Shown here in pieces: positions 51,288 through 60,747 of a stretch of 64,000 bases of DNA; positions within the stretch are counted from its first letter, which is position 1, and the number at the start of each line of letters is the position of its first letter. Both the position numbers and the translations under genes were made by a program. The notes under the pieces were generated by a model, which was given only the letters and a program-made list of their open reading frames with translations, was not told the origin of the DNA and made no database searches. Origin of the DNA: 3107 sp965216225 (GTDB lineage: Bacteria; Pseudomonadota; Alphaproteobacteria; Rhodobacterales; Rhodobacteraceae); NCBI GenBank assembly GCA_965216225.1, contig CBDCFF010000016.1, forward strand, positions 1-64,000. The letters are read 5' to 3'.

Positions 51288-51980
51288 TCAGCCAAGCGCG
51301 TAGCCAGTGCCGCGAATGGTGCGAATCGGATCAGTCGCGCCACCGGTTTTCAGCACCTTGCGCAGGCGGCCCACATGGACATCGACGGTGCGGGTATCCA
51401 CATGGATGTCGCGGCCCCAGACACGGTCCAGCAGTCGTTCACGGCTCCAGACCCGGCCCGGTTTCTCCATCAGCGTGGACAACAGCCGGAATTCGGTGGG
51501 CCCCAGATGAAGAAGCCTGCCGCCCCGATGCACACGATGGGTTTCCGCATCCAGCACGATGTCCATGTATTCCAGCGTCTCACCGACCGATGCCGGGCGC
51601 GTTCGCCGCAACTGCGTCCGCAGCCGCGCCATGAGTTCGGCCATGGAGTAGGGCTTGACCATGTAGTCGTCAGCCCCGGTTTCCAGCCCGCGCACCCTGT
51701 CGATTTCCTCGCTGCGGGCAGAGAGCATGACAACGGGAATCGGGCGGGTCCGGCGGCGCGCCTTCAACTGCCGGCAAACCTCGATGCCCGACACGTTCGG
51801 CAACATCCAGTCGAGCAGGATCAGGTCGGGCTGTTCCTCCTCGGCTTTCAAAAGCGCCTCGTCCCCGGTCACGGCGATGACGGCGGCAAAATCCTCGGCC
51901 TCCAGATTGTAAACCAGAATCTCCCTCTGGGCCGATTCATCCTCGACCACCAGAACGACGGGTTTCCTGAAAGCACTCAT
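51288..51980 (-). CDS. phoB: Phosphate response regulator PhoB
   Basis: The protein has 230 residues. Receiver domain: VVLVVEDESAQREILVYNLE with acidic pair, phosphoacceptor D57 in LILLDWMLP, T/S and K in VMLSARSEE and YMVKPYS. OmpR-type winged helix with LGPTEFRLLSTLMEKPGRVW and VDVHVGRLRKVLKTGG. Activates phosphate-starvation genes when phosphorylated. 9 bp after phoU. Confidence 0.95.
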   Translation of the reverse strand: MSAFRKPVVLVVEDESAQREILVYNLEAEDFAAVIAVTGDEALLKAEEEQPDLILLDWMLPNVSGIEVCRQLKARRRTRPIPVVMLSARSEEIDRVRGLETGADDYMVKPYSMAELMARLRTQLRRTRPASVGETLEYMDIVLDAETHRVHRGGRLLHLGPTEFRLLSTLMEKPGRVWSRERLLDRVWGRDIHVDTRTVDVHVGRLRKVLKTGGATDPIRTIRGTGYALG

Positions 51981-51989
51981 CGCCTGCCC

Positions 51990-52700
51990 CTATCCGCCTG
52001 CCCCGGCAAACGGGGTTCTGTCGCGTTTCGCCCGCGCTTCTTCCGGCGCCTCGCCGGTGGCCATGTATATCACCTGTTCGGAAATGGATGTGACGTGATC
52101 GCCCATGCGTTCGATGTTCTTGGCAATGAAATGCAGGTGCATACAGGCGGTGATATTGCGCGGGTCTTCCATCATGTGGGTCAGAAGCACCCGGAAAAGC
52201 GCGTTGTATATCTGATCCACATCCTCATCGCGGTTGCGCACGTCATGGGCCAGACCGGCATCTCGCTGAATATATGCGTCCAGCGCGTCCTTCAGCATCA
52301 GTTCCACCTCCCGCGCCATGCGCCGGATGGTGCCGGAGGCCCCGGCGACCTCCGGCAGACGGGCCAGCACGCTCGTGCGCTTGGCGATGTTCTTGGCATA
52401 GTCGCCGATCCGCTCCAGATTGCCGGAAACCTTCAGCACCGTCAGGACGGCGCGCAGATCGCCCGCCGCCGGAGCGCGCAATGCGAGGATTCGCGCCACC
52501 GACTCGTTCAACTGCGCTTCGAGTGTATCGACAGCCTGATCGCGCGCATGGACCGCCTCGGCCCGCTCCTCATCGCGCATTTCCAGCGCATGTGCGGCGT
52601 CGTGGATGGCCTGTTCCACCAGCCCGCCCATTTTCATGATCTGAGCCTGCACCATTTCGAGATCGCGGTCGAAAACGCCAAGAATATGCCCGGTATTCAT
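51990..52700 (-). CDS. phoU: Phosphate signalling protein PhoU
   Basis: The protein has 236 residues from ATG 52700. It has two PhoU repeats: GNLERIGDYAKNIAKR near 93-108 and AKNIERMGDHVTSISEQVIY near 193-212, each with the ExxxD metal signature. It dampens PhoR signalling and Pst uptake. In relatives it follows pstSCAB, but here the upstream genes are modABC, so phoU-phoB forms a separate unit with its own promoter. Confidence 0.95.
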   Translation of the reverse strand: MNTGHILGVFDRDLEMVQAQIMKMGGLVEQAIHDAAHALEMRDEERAEAVHARDQAVDTLEAQLNESVARILALRAPAAGDLRAVLTVLKVSGNLERIGDYAKNIAKRTSVLARLPEVAGASGTIRRMAREVELMLKDALDAYIQRDAGLAHDVRNRDEDVDQIYNALFRVLLTHMMEDPRNITACMHLHFIAKNIERMGDHVTSISEQVIYMATGEAPEEARAKRDRTPFAGAGG

Positions 52701-52801
52701 GTTCCTGTCCTTGTCCGATTCGGCTGGAGATGCAGCTTTCGGGGCCGGGAATCCGGACCGCCCGTTCTGTCGCCATGCCCCGTGACGGTCATGCAGGATA
52801 T

Positions 52802-52822
52802 TTGTAACGACAGGATGACAAT
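52802..52822 (-). promoter_or_regulatory. Candidate Pho box upstream of phoU
   Basis: Read on the minus strand: TTGTCAT-cctg-TCGTTACA, two imperfect PhoB half-sites spaced 11 bp, about 100 bp before the phoU start. It would allow autoregulation of phoU-phoB. Match by eye only. Confidence 0.45.
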
Positions 52823-52879
52823 GCGCGGATTGACGGGAACCCGATCCGTCCTGCGGCGCGGGGTCACGGGGGCGCAGAA

Positions 52880-53986
52880 TCATGGGGGCGCAGGACGCGC
52901 GGCCGCAATCCGGCGCTCGAACGACACCGATTTCACCAGCGCAAACACGGGCATCGCCTCTCTGAGGTTCAGCGCCTCGACTGCGGCGCGGGTGATGCGG
53001 GCCCGGATGCGCCCCGCCCCGATGTCGATCAGCGCCTCGGCGAAAGCGGTGCCCGGCTCTGTCCGCAGTTCCGCAACATGGCCCTTCAGGACGTTCCGAA
53101 TGCTGATCCGCTCTGGCCGCGAAAGCGCAAGGGACACGTCGCGGGCCCTGATTCGCAGGCGGATCGCCTCTCCGTTCGGCAAATCGACACCGGGCATTTC
53201 CAGCATCTGTTCGCCCACCGCGACACAGGTCATGTGCAGGCGCGGATCGTGGCATCTGACGCGCGCCTCCAGCACGGCGCCGGCCTCGAACCGGCCGGTG
53301 GCGGGCAGGATGTCGGCGCGTTCCAGACATTCCGCCACACCGCCTGCGGCGATCATGCGACCCTCCGACAGAACGACCATGCGGTCGGCGAGTTGGGTAA
53401 TTTCCTCGACCGAGTGGGTCACATGAATGACCGGCAGACCGAACATGCCCGGCAGCCGGGCGATGAGGGGCAGGATTTCCGCCCTGGCCTTCAGGTCGAG
53501 CGCGGCCAAAGGCTCATCCAGCAGCAGCAACCGGGGCCGCGACAGCAGGGTGCGGGCAATCGCGACGCGCTGACGCTCGCCGCCGGACAGGGAGGCGGGC
53601 CAGCGATCCAGCAGGGCGCTGATCCGCAACGCCTGCGCAACGGTATCGAAACCGGCGGCGGAGGCTGTCCCCGGCGCGCGCTTCCGTGCAAAGCGCAGGT
53701 TGCCCGCAACCGTCAGATGAGCGAAAAGCCGGGTATCCTGAAACACCATGCCGACGCCGCGGCGATGGGGGGCGACAAAGCGGTTCGCACCCTGCCAGAG
53801 CTGATCTTCAAACCGGACCACGCCGCCGGAAGACCGCTCCAGCCCGGCAATGATCCGCAGCACGCTGCTTTTGCCCGCCCCGCTGCGCCCGAACAGGGCG
53901 GTGATCCCGTGCGCCGCGAAGTCATGCGTCAGCGAAAGCTCGAAGCCCCGGCGCGCAAGGCGGATGTCCAGCGACAGCACGCTCAT
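52880..53986 (-). CDS. modC: Molybdate ABC transporter ATPase ModC
   Basis: The protein has 368 residues from ATG 53986, overlapping the modB stop. Walker A is FGRSGAGKSS, signature LSGGERQRVAIAR, Walker B LLLLDEPLAALD, H-loop VIHVTHSVEE. The C-terminal TOBE/molybdate-binding domain (about 285-360) includes RIRARDVSLALSRPERISIR. Energises molybdate import. Confidence 0.93.
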   Translation of the reverse strand: MSVLSLDIRLARRGFELSLTHDFAAHGITALFGRSGAGKSSVLRIIAGLERSSGGVVRFEDQLWQGANRFVAPHRRGVGMVFQDTRLFAHLTVAGNLRFARKRAPGTASAAGFDTVAQALRISALLDRWPASLSGGERQRVAIARTLLSRPRLLLLDEPLAALDLKARAEILPLIARLPGMFGLPVIHVTHSVEEITQLADRMVVLSEGRMIAAGGVAECLERADILPATGRFEAGAVLEARVRCHDPRLHMTCVAVGEQMLEMPGVDLPNGEAIRLRIRARDVSLALSRPERISIRNVLKGHVAELRTEPGTAFAEALIDIGAGRIRARITRAAVEALNLREAMPVFALVKSVSFERRIAAARPAPP

Positions 53987-54669
53987 CGCCCCGCCCCCCA
54001 ATGCACCGGAATGCGCCGGTTGAGCGTGTAAACCAGCAACAGCGTCACGAAGGAAAACCCGATGAGGATTAGCGACAGCACATGGGCCCGCGTGTAATCC
54101 AGCACCTCCACCCGTTCATAGATCGCGATGGAGATGACACGGGTTTCGCCGGGGATGTTGCCGCCCACCATCAGGACGACGCCGAACTCCCCGATCGTGT
54201 GGGCGAAACTGAGGATCGCCGCGGTCAGATAGCCGCGCAGGGCGAGCGGGCTGGCCACGGTGAAGAAGGCGTCCAGAGGCGAGGCGCGGAGGGTCGCGGC
54301 GGCCTCCAGCGGGGCGCGCCCCACGGCCTCGAACGCCGATTGCAGGGGCTGAACCGCAAATGGCAGCGAATAAATGACCGAAGCCACCACCAGCCCGGTG
54401 AACGAGAAGGTCAGCGCCTGCCCCGTCACGCTGACCCACGCGCCGCCGAGCGGGCTGGCGGGGCTGAACAGGATCAGCAGGTAGAACCCGAGAACCGTCG
54501 GCGGCAGCACCAGCGGCAGGGCGGTGATCGCCTCGATGACCGGCTTCAGGCGGCAGCGGGTCCGTGTCAGCCACCAGGCAAGCGGCATGGCAATCGCCAG
54601 CAGAACGAGGGTGGAGATGCCCGCAAGCTGCATTGACAGCCACAGGGGCGACAGGTCGGGCCAGTTCAT
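53983..54669 (-). CDS. modB: Molybdate ABC transporter permease ModB
   Basis: The protein has 228 residues and five membrane segments, starting PLWLSMQLAGISTLVLLAIA. The EAA loop is AAATLRASPLDAFFTVASPL, and HTIGEFGVVLMVGGNIPGET is the ModB signature. Overlaps modA and modC by 4 bp each. Confidence 0.94.
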   Translation of the reverse strand: MNWPDLSPLWLSMQLAGISTLVLLAIAMPLAWWLTRTRCRLKPVIEAITALPLVLPPTVLGFYLLILFSPASPLGGAWVSVTGQALTFSFTGLVVASVIYSLPFAVQPLQSAFEAVGRAPLEAAATLRASPLDAFFTVASPLALRGYLTAAILSFAHTIGEFGVVLMVGGNIPGETRVISIAIYERVEVLDYTRAHVLSLILIGFSFVTLLLVYTLNRRIPVHWGAGR

Positions 54670-55445
54670 CCCGGCGCCTCGTAGCCGTCGGCGATGATGA
54701 TCGCGCGCGCCGCATCGCTTTGCAGAAAGTCCAGAAACGCGGCTGCCGCCGGATTGTCCGGGGCCAGCAGAACGGCATCCTGCCGGATCGGCGCGTGCAG
54801 ACCGGCGGGAATGTCCCAGCGGCTGCCGCCACGGGGCCTTGCCATCAGGAAAGAGGTCGCCACGATCCCCATTTCCGCATTGCCGGTGTCGATCATGGCG
54901 ATGGTCTGCCCCATGTTCTGCCCCAGCACCAGCCTGCCCGACTGCCCTTCCCAGACCCCGAGGCGTTCAAGCGCCTGCCGCGCCGCCAGACCGTATGGCG
55001 CAAGATCGGGATTGGCGATGGCGAGGTTGCGCAAGGCCCCCGCGCGCAGGGCGGCGGGGCCATCGGTGAAGGCCGCGCCATCCGCGCTCCACAACGATAT
55101 GCGGCCTGTCGCATAGGTGAACCTGGCGCCGGGGGCGGTGCGGCCCTCCGCTTCCAGCCGGGCCGGGCGGGCCTGATCGGCGGACAGCAGGATGTCATAC
55201 CCGGCACCCCGGGCGATCTGCGCATAAAGCCCCCCGGTCGAGCCGCCTGCCAACGTGACATCGTGGCCCGTACCGGCCCCGAACCGTTCGGCCAGATGCT
55301 CTGCGGTGGTCAGAAAGTTTGCCGCGACGGCAATCAGAACCTCCCCTGCCGAAGCCGGGGCAGAGGCGAAGGCGGCAAGCCACGCGGCGGCCACGCAAGG
55401 CGCGCGCGCGGACCGCGGGAAGATCGTGATGATGCGCCGGGTCAA
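54666..55445 (-). CDS. modA: Molybdate-binding periplasmic protein ModA
   Basis: About 259 residues from a proposed TTG start at 55445 (GGGGGCG upstream). Signal peptide APCVAAAWLAAFASAPASA, then EVLIAVAANFLTTAEHLAER, FTYATGRISLWSADG, NLAIANPDLAPYGLAARQAL and GQNMGQTIAMIDTGNAEMGI. A longer ATG-started frame to 55703 crosses lysA's start and is unlikely. Delivers molybdate to ModBC. The 155 bp to divergent lysA carries both promoters; no ModE-type site was recognised. Confidence 0.88.
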   Translation of the reverse strand: MTRRIITIFPRSARAPCVAAAWLAAFASAPASAGEVLIAVAANFLTTAEHLAERFGAGTGHDVTLAGGSTGGLYAQIARGAGYDILLSADQARPARLEAEGRTAPGARFTYATGRISLWSADGAAFTDGPAALRAGALRNLAIANPDLAPYGLAARQALERLGVWEGQSGRLVLGQNMGQTIAMIDTGNAEMGIVATSFLMARPRGGSRWDIPAGLHAPIRQDAVLLAPDNPAAAAFLDFLQSDAARAIIIADGYEAPG

Positions 55446-55600
55446 GCAAACGCCCCCAAAAGCCGATGCGCCGATATTGCGCGCGGCGCCGGACGAGTGC
55501 AACCGGCCCCGCGCCATTCGCGCCCCCGATTGCGAATTGATTTGCGCGGCGGCTCTGCTATGACCCGCAAGACATTCGCAACGCCCGGACCTGACGCCCC

Positions 55601-56866
55601 ATGGACCACTTTGTTTATCGCAACGGCGCACTTCATGCCGAGGATGTCCCGCTATCCGGGATCGCGGCCGATGTGGGAACGCCCTTCTACGTCTATTCCG
55701 CAACGACCCTGATACGCCATTTCAGGCTCTTTGACGATGCGCTGGCGGGGGCGGATCACCTGGTCTGCTTTGCGGTGAAATCGAATTCCAACCTTGCGGT
55801 CCTGAAACTGCTGGCCGATCAGGGCGCAGGTATGGATGTGGTTTCCGGCGGCGAATATGCGCGGGCGCGCGCGGCGGGCGTTCCGGGGGACAGGATCGTC
55901 TTTTCCGGCGTCGGCAAGACGAGGGAAGAGATGCGCGTGGCGCTGACCGGCGGCATCCGCCAGTTCAATGTGGAAAGCGAGCCGGAAATGGCGGCGCTGA
56001 ACGAGGTGGCGCTGTCTCTGGGCGTCGCCGCGCCTGTCGCCATGCGCATCAATCCGGATGTGGACGCCCGAACCCATGCCAGGATCGCCACGGGCAAGTC
56101 GGAAAACAAGTTCGGCATTCCGATCGGCCGCGCGCGGGAAGTCTATGCCGCCGCCGCCGCGATGAAAGGGCTGAAGGTCGTCGGCATAGACGTGCATATC
56201 GGCAGCCAGTTGACCGATCTCGCGCCGTTCGAGGCGGCCTATCTGAAGGTTGCGGAACTGACAGGGCTGCTGCGCGCCGACGGTCACAATATCCGGCGGC
56301 TCGATCTGGGCGGCGGGCTTGGCATTCCCTATGACCGCTCGAACGCGGGGCCGCCTCTGCCCGTGGAATATTGCGACCTGATCAGGCGCTGCGTCGGCGA
56401 TCTGGGCTGCGAGATCGAGATAGAGCCGGGGCGGCTGATTTCCGGCAATGCCGGGCTGATGGTCAGCCGGGTCATCTATGTGAAGGAAGGCGAGGATCGC
56501 CGCTTTCTGATCCTCGACGCCGCGATGAACGACCTGATCCGCCCGTCCATGTATGATGCGCATCACGACATCATCCCGGTTGTCGCCCCCGAACCGGGCG
56601 TCCGGCGCGTTGCCCATGACGTGGTCGGCCCGGTCTGCGAAAGCGGCGACACCTTTGCCAGAGGGCGCGCCCTGCCGCCGTTGCACCCCGGCGATCTGGT
56701 CGCCTTCCGGTCGGCAGGGGCCTATGGCGCGGTGATGGCGTCGGAATACAATACCCGGCCCCTGATTCCCGAGGTTCTGGCGCAGGGCGATCAATTTGCG
56801 GTTATCCGGGCGCGCCCCACCCTTGAAGAAATACTGAAACGCGATACCATCCCTCATTGGCTTTGA
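55601..56866 (+). CDS. lysA: Diaminopimelate decarboxylase
   Basis: The protein has 421 residues. PLP-binding Lys60 is in HLVCFAVKSNSNLAVLKLL. Gly-rich LDLGGGLGIPY near 230 binds the phosphate. Catalytic Cys is in VVGPVCESGDTFA and Tyr in GAYGAVMASEYNTRP. It makes L-lysine from meso-DAP. Divergent from modA and overlapping the leader of the next gene. Intact. Confidence 0.95.
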   Translation: MDHFVYRNGALHAEDVPLSGIAADVGTPFYVYSATTLIRHFRLFDDALAGADHLVCFAVKSNSNLAVLKLLADQGAGMDVVSGGEYARARAAGVPGDRIVFSGVGKTREEMRVALTGGIRQFNVESEPEMAALNEVALSLGVAAPVAMRINPDVDARTHARIATGKSENKFGIPIGRAREVYAAAAAMKGLKVVGIDVHIGSQLTDLAPFEAAYLKVAELTGLLRADGHNIRRLDLGGGLGIPYDRSNAGPPLPVEYCDLIRRCVGDLGCEIEIEPGRLISGNAGLMVSRVIYVKEGEDRRFLILDAAMNDLIRPSMYDAHHDIIPVVAPEPGVRRVAHDVVGPVCESGDTFARGRALPPLHPGDLVAFRSAGAYGAVMASEYNTRPLIPEVLAQGDQFAVIRARPTLEEILKRDTIPHWL

Positions 56867-56913
56867 TGGGCAATTCGGGGGCAATCCGGCCCGCAAACCC
56901 TTCCAGAGGATGT

Positions 56914-59532
56914 ATGAGAGCACCGCAAAACCCTGAAAGAACAGAGGAAAGCAGCGCCAGCGCGGCGCGGCGCGGGCTGAAACGACGCCTGATCCTGACC
57001 CGTGCGGGAATGGTCTGCGAACGGGGCGTCAGGGCGTTCTGGCCGGTCTGGACAGTGGCGTTCTGCGGTCTGGCCACCCTGATGACCGGCGTGCAGGACC
57101 ACGTTTCGCCCATGACCCTGCGCATTTCGGCTGCGATCGGCCTGTTTGCGCTGCTGTGGTTCGTGATTTCCGGGATACGGCAATTCCGCCTGCCGACGCC
57201 GGGGGACGCCCGCGCGCGTCTGGATGAAACCATGCCCGGCAGGCCGTTGGCGGCGTTGGCCGATACCCAAGCGGTCGGCGCGCGGGATGACGCATCGCGC
57301 GCCGTGTGGCGGGCCCATCAGGCACGGATGAGCGCCGCCGCCAGGGCCGCGCGCGTACCGCCGCCGGATCTGCGCATCTCTGAGCGCGACCCCCATGCGC
57401 TGCGCTATGCCGCGCTGCTGTTCCTGGCCGTTGCGCTGCTTTTCGGGTCGGTCTGGCGGGTGGGCGATCTTTCCGCCATCAGCCCGGAGCGCCGCAGCGC
57501 CGCCGCTTCCGGCCCGGTGTGGGAGGGCTGGATCGAACCGCCCGCCCATACCGGCCTGCCCGGCCTTTATCTGAACGACCAGGCCCCCGGCATCCTGACC
57601 GTCGCACAGGGCAGCCGGTTCATCCTGCGTCTGTATGCCCCGAATGACGCATTGACGGTCTGGCAAAGCGTCTCTGATCAACCGCCGGACACGGACACGG
57701 GGGCAGCGGACACGGGGGCAGCGGAACAGACGTTTATCGCGCACCGGGATGGTGCGCTCGGCATTCGCGGCGAGGGTGGCGCGGAATGGCGGATCGTCCT
57801 CATCCCCGATGAGCCGCCGACCATCGCGCTGACTGACGATATGGAGGTCTCGGTCTCCGGAGAGTTCCGGCAGGCGTTCCGATCCACCGATGATTACGGG
57901 ATCACCGGCGGCGTGGCCCGGATTGCGCTTGATCTGCCATCCGTCAACCGGCGGCACGGTCTGAAGGCGGACCCGGATACGCGGGAGGCCGTGACCCTCG
58001 ACCTGCCGCTGACCATCTCCGGCGACCGGCGCGCTTTCGACGAAACCCTGATCGACAATCTGTCGAAACATCCATGGGCCGGATTGCCCGTCATTCTGCG
58101 CCTGCAAGTCTTTGACGCCGCCGGGCAGACGGCCGGGACGGAGGCGGTGCAGGTCACGCTGCCCGGCCGCCGTTTCTTCGACCGCACCGCCCGCGCCGTT
58201 GTCGAGATTCGGCGCGATCTGCTGTGGTCCCGCGCAAATGCGCCCCGTGCCGCCCTGATCCTGCGCGCGATCAGCCATCGGCCGGGGGACGTGTTCGAGG
58301 CGGCCTCCCCCTATCTGATGCTGCGCACGGCCCTTCGGCGGCTGGAAGCGGCGCAGGCCGGAGCGCTGGGCGCCGATGTGCAGGAAGAAGTGGCGGAGGC
58401 GCTGTGGCAGATCGCCCTGAATATCGAGGATGGCGATGTCGGCGATGCGCTGGACAGGGTGCTCCGGGCGCAGGAGCGGCTGCGGCAGGCCATGCGCGAT
58501 GGCGCGTCGGACGATGAAATCGCCGAACTCATGCGGGAGTTGCGCAACGCCGTGCGGGATTACATGCGCCGGCTTGCGCAAAACCCGCAATCGACCCCCG
58601 ATGAACCCGGTCAGGGCGAACGCCGGATGCTGTCCGGGCAGGATCTTCGGGAAATGATGGACCGCATTCAGCAACTGATCCAGCAGGGCCGCTTTGCCGA
58701 GGCCGAAGAACTGATGCGTCAATTCCGGCAGGTGATGGAAAATCTGCGCGTGACAGACAGCCCCGGCCCCGGCGGGCAGGGCGCGGGCGAACAGGCGCTG
58801 GAGGACCTGTCCGGCATCCTGCGCGAACAGCAGGGCCTGTCGGATGAGGCGTTCCGCGATTTGCAGGAACAGTTCAATTCCGGCCCGCTTGCCGGTCAGA
58901 GCCAGGGCAATACCGGACGCAGCGGCGGCGAAGGGCGCGGGCAGAACCATGATGGCCAGGGCAGCGGGACCGAGGGCGACGACGGTTCCGGCCGCAATGA
59001 TGCGCAGCGCGGGCAGGATGCGCCCCCGAACGGCGGCGACCGGGGCGGCGGCCTTGCCGACCGGCAGCAGGCCCTGCGCGAAGAGTTGCGCCGCGGGGAA
59101 CGGGGCCTGCTTGCGCCGGGCGCCTCGCCGGAAGGCGACGCCGCGAGAGAGGCGATGGAGCGCGCCGGACGCGCCATGGAGGGCGCCGAACAGGCGCTGC
59201 GCGAAAACGACCTGCCCGGCGCGCTCGACGATCAGGCGCAGGCGATGGAGGCGCTGCGCGAGGGAATGCGGCAATTGTCGGAAGCGCTGGCCCGGAATCG
59301 GCAGCGGGGACAGGGCGGGGCAGGCGGGCAGGCGCGCGGCGAACGGTTTGATCCGCTCGGGCGTCAATCGCCGGGCCGTGGCGCGCCAAACACGAATGAC
59401 CCGTTGTTGCAGGGTGAAGATGTCTACCGGCGCGCGCGGGAACTGCTGGATTCCCTGCGCGAACGGTCGTCGGATCAGGAACGATCCAGACGCGAACTGG
59501 AATACCTGAAGCGGTTGCTCGACAGGTTCTGA
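56914..59532 (+). CDS. DUF4175/TIGR02302-family membrane protein
   Basis: The protein has 872 residues from ATG 56914 (AGAGGA site); an upstream ATG at 56857 overlaps lysA and is less likely. Three membrane segments: FWPVWTVAFCGLATLMTG, ISAAIGLFALLWFVISGI and YAALLFLAVALLFGSVW. A long periplasmic region follows, with helical Gln/Glu-rich repeats (EMMDRIQQLIQQGRFAEAEE), a Gly/Gln/Asp-rich low-complexity linker, and C-terminal ELLDSLRERSSDQERSRREL. Function unknown. It regularly follows lysA in Rhodobacteraceae. Confidence 0.85.
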   Translation: MRAPQNPERTEESSASAARRGLKRRLILTRAGMVCERGVRAFWPVWTVAFCGLATLMTGVQDHVSPMTLRISAAIGLFALLWFVISGIRQFRLPTPGDARARLDETMPGRPLAALADTQAVGARDDASRAVWRAHQARMSAAARAARVPPPDLRISERDPHALRYAALLFLAVALLFGSVWRVGDLSAISPERRSAAASGPVWEGWIEPPAHTGLPGLYLNDQAPGILTVAQGSRFILRLYAPNDALTVWQSVSDQPPDTDTGAADTGAAEQTFIAHRDGALGIRGEGGAEWRIVLIPDEPPTIALTDDMEVSVSGEFRQAFRSTDDYGITGGVARIALDLPSVNRRHGLKADPDTREAVTLDLPLTISGDRRAFDETLIDNLSKHPWAGLPVILRLQVFDAAGQTAGTEAVQVTLPGRRFFDRTARAVVEIRRDLLWSRANAPRAALILRAISHRPGDVFEAASPYLMLRTALRRLEAAQAGALGADVQEEVAEALWQIALNIEDGDVGDALDRVLRAQERLRQAMRDGASDDEIAELMRELRNAVRDYMRRLAQNPQSTPDEPGQGERRMLSGQDLREMMDRIQQLIQQGRFAEAEELMRQFRQVMENLRVTDSPGPGGQGAGEQALEDLSGILREQQGLSDEAFRDLQEQFNSGPLAGQSQGNTGRSGGEGRGQNHDGQGSGTEGDDGSGRNDAQRGQDAPPNGGDRGGGLADRQQALREELRRGERGLLAPGASPEGDAAREAMERAGRAMEGAEQALRENDLPGALDDQAQAMEALREGMRQLSEALARNRQRGQGGAGGQARGERFDPLGRQSPGRGAPNTNDPLLQGEDVYRRARELLDSLRERSSDQERSRRELEYLKRLLDRF

Positions 59533-59728
59533 TCCGTCTTCGAGCGGCCCCCGGCCGTGGATGCCGTCCGCCCGCCGGATGGAAGAGCAGCGCATTGAAT
59601 GGCCCGGCACTCCGGCGAATGGCGCGAAACCCGGTTGCCAGAACGGCTTTGGTGGATAATAGTGACACCAAGACCCCGGTGCCTGGGGAATCCCGGTCAA
59701 ACCGGACATCCGGTGAAAGATCAAAGTC

Positions 59729-60244
59729 GTGAATCTGTCTGGCTCCCGAACAATATCCGCGCCCCGAGAAACGGTCTGGGATGGCTTGCTTGATGCCGGA
59801 ATCCTGAAAGAATGCGTTCCGGGTTGCCAAGAGATGACGGGCTCCCCATCGGAAGGATTCGAGGCGGTCGTCGTTCAGAAGGTCGGTCCGGTCAAGGCGA
59901 CCTTCAGGGGAGTGGTCTGTTTTTCGGACATAATCGAAGGTCAAAGCCTCACGCTGTCCGGTGAAGGCAAAGGCGGGATCGCGGGATTTGCGAAAGGCAA
60001 GGCCAGAGTGCGCCTGAACGAAACGCCGGACGGAGGCACTCAACTGGACTACGAGGTCAGCGCAAAGGTGGGCGGAAAGCTCGCTCAGCTTGGAAGCCGC
60101 ATCATCGGCGGGTTTGCCAGGAAGATGGCCGACCGGTTTTTCGGGCGTTTTCAGACAGCCGTCGAAGGGCCGGACGGACGGACGGACGAACCCGCCGAAG
60201 AGGGCCGGAACAAGGATCGGCAAGGGCGTGTCGTGTCCGGCTGA
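59729..60244 (+). CDS. coxG: CoxG-like SRPBCC protein (carbon monoxide dehydrogenase subunit G family)
   Basis: The protein has 171 residues from a GTG start: MNLSGSRTISAPRETVWDGL, LKECVPGCQEMTGSPSEGFE, FRGVVCFSDIIEGQSLTLSG, and LDYEVSAKVGGKLAQLGSRI. CoxG helps recruit the molybdenum hydroxylase to the membrane. The C-terminal 25 residues are polar and variable. 28 bp before coxS. The 196-bp gap upstream (59533-59728) holds nothing recognised. Confidence 0.85.
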   Translation: MNLSGSRTISAPRETVWDGLLDAGILKECVPGCQEMTGSPSEGFEAVVVQKVGPVKATFRGVVCFSDIIEGQSLTLSGEGKGGIAGFAKGKARVRLNETPDGGTQLDYEVSAKVGGKLAQLGSRIIGGFARKMADRFFGRFQTAVEGPDGRTDEPAEEGRNKDRQGRVVSG

Positions 60245-60272
60245 TCACGCTTATCCACGAGGGAGGAAAAAG

Positions 60273-60747
60273 ATGACAATGGTCGTAAACGGGCGCGAGA
60301 TGTCCGCAGAGGTCGAAAACCGGACCCTGCTTGTCTCGGCCCTGCGCGACCGGCTGAAGTTGACCGGCACACATGTGGGCTGTGACACGGGTCAGTGCGG
60401 CGCCTGCGTCGTGCATGTCAATGGCCAGGCCGTCAAAAGCTGCACGATGTTGGCCGTGGAGGCAGACGGGGCGCAGCTTGACACGATCGAGGGTCAGGCC
60501 AGCGCCGACGGGGCTCTCAATGCGCTCCAGCAGGCATTTCAGGATTATTCACGCCCTGCAATGCGGGTTCTGCACACCGGGTATGGTGATGAGTGCGGCG
60601 GCGCTGCTGAAGGATAACCCGAAACCTTCCGGGACCGAAATCCGGAAGTATCTGGAAGGCAATATCTGCCGCTGCACCGGGTATCACAACATCGTCAGGG
60701 CGATCATGGCGGCCAGCGGGCAGGAGATGCCTGCGGCGGCGCAATGA
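60273..60747 (+). pseudogene. coxS: CoxS-like 2Fe-2S subunit, 1-bp insertion
   Basis: ATG 60273 (GGGAGG site) reads VVNGREMSAEVENRTLLVSA and GCDTGQCGACVVHVNGQAVK with the plant-type 2Fe-2S cysteines. At 60548-60549 an extra T (GATTATTCACGCC instead of GATTATCACGCC) shifts the frame. The second cluster region HALQCGFCTPGMVMSAAALL and NICRCTGYHNIVRAI continues in the next frame to 60747. Without the second cluster the enzyme could not pass electrons. Confidence 0.88.

Noticed and set aside
53078..54031. 317-codon plus-strand frame opposite modC
   Set aside because: Shadow of modC; no independent motifs or ribosome site.
55446..55703. N-terminal extension of ModA to the ATG at 55703
   Set aside because: It would overlap the lysA start and add Arg-rich residues before a normal signal peptide; a TTG start at 55445 gives the expected length.
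56854..59724. 956-codon minus-strand open frame opposite the DUF4175 gene
   Set aside because: Exact antisense of a coherent membrane protein with ribosome site and operon context; no start signal or motif on the minus strand.
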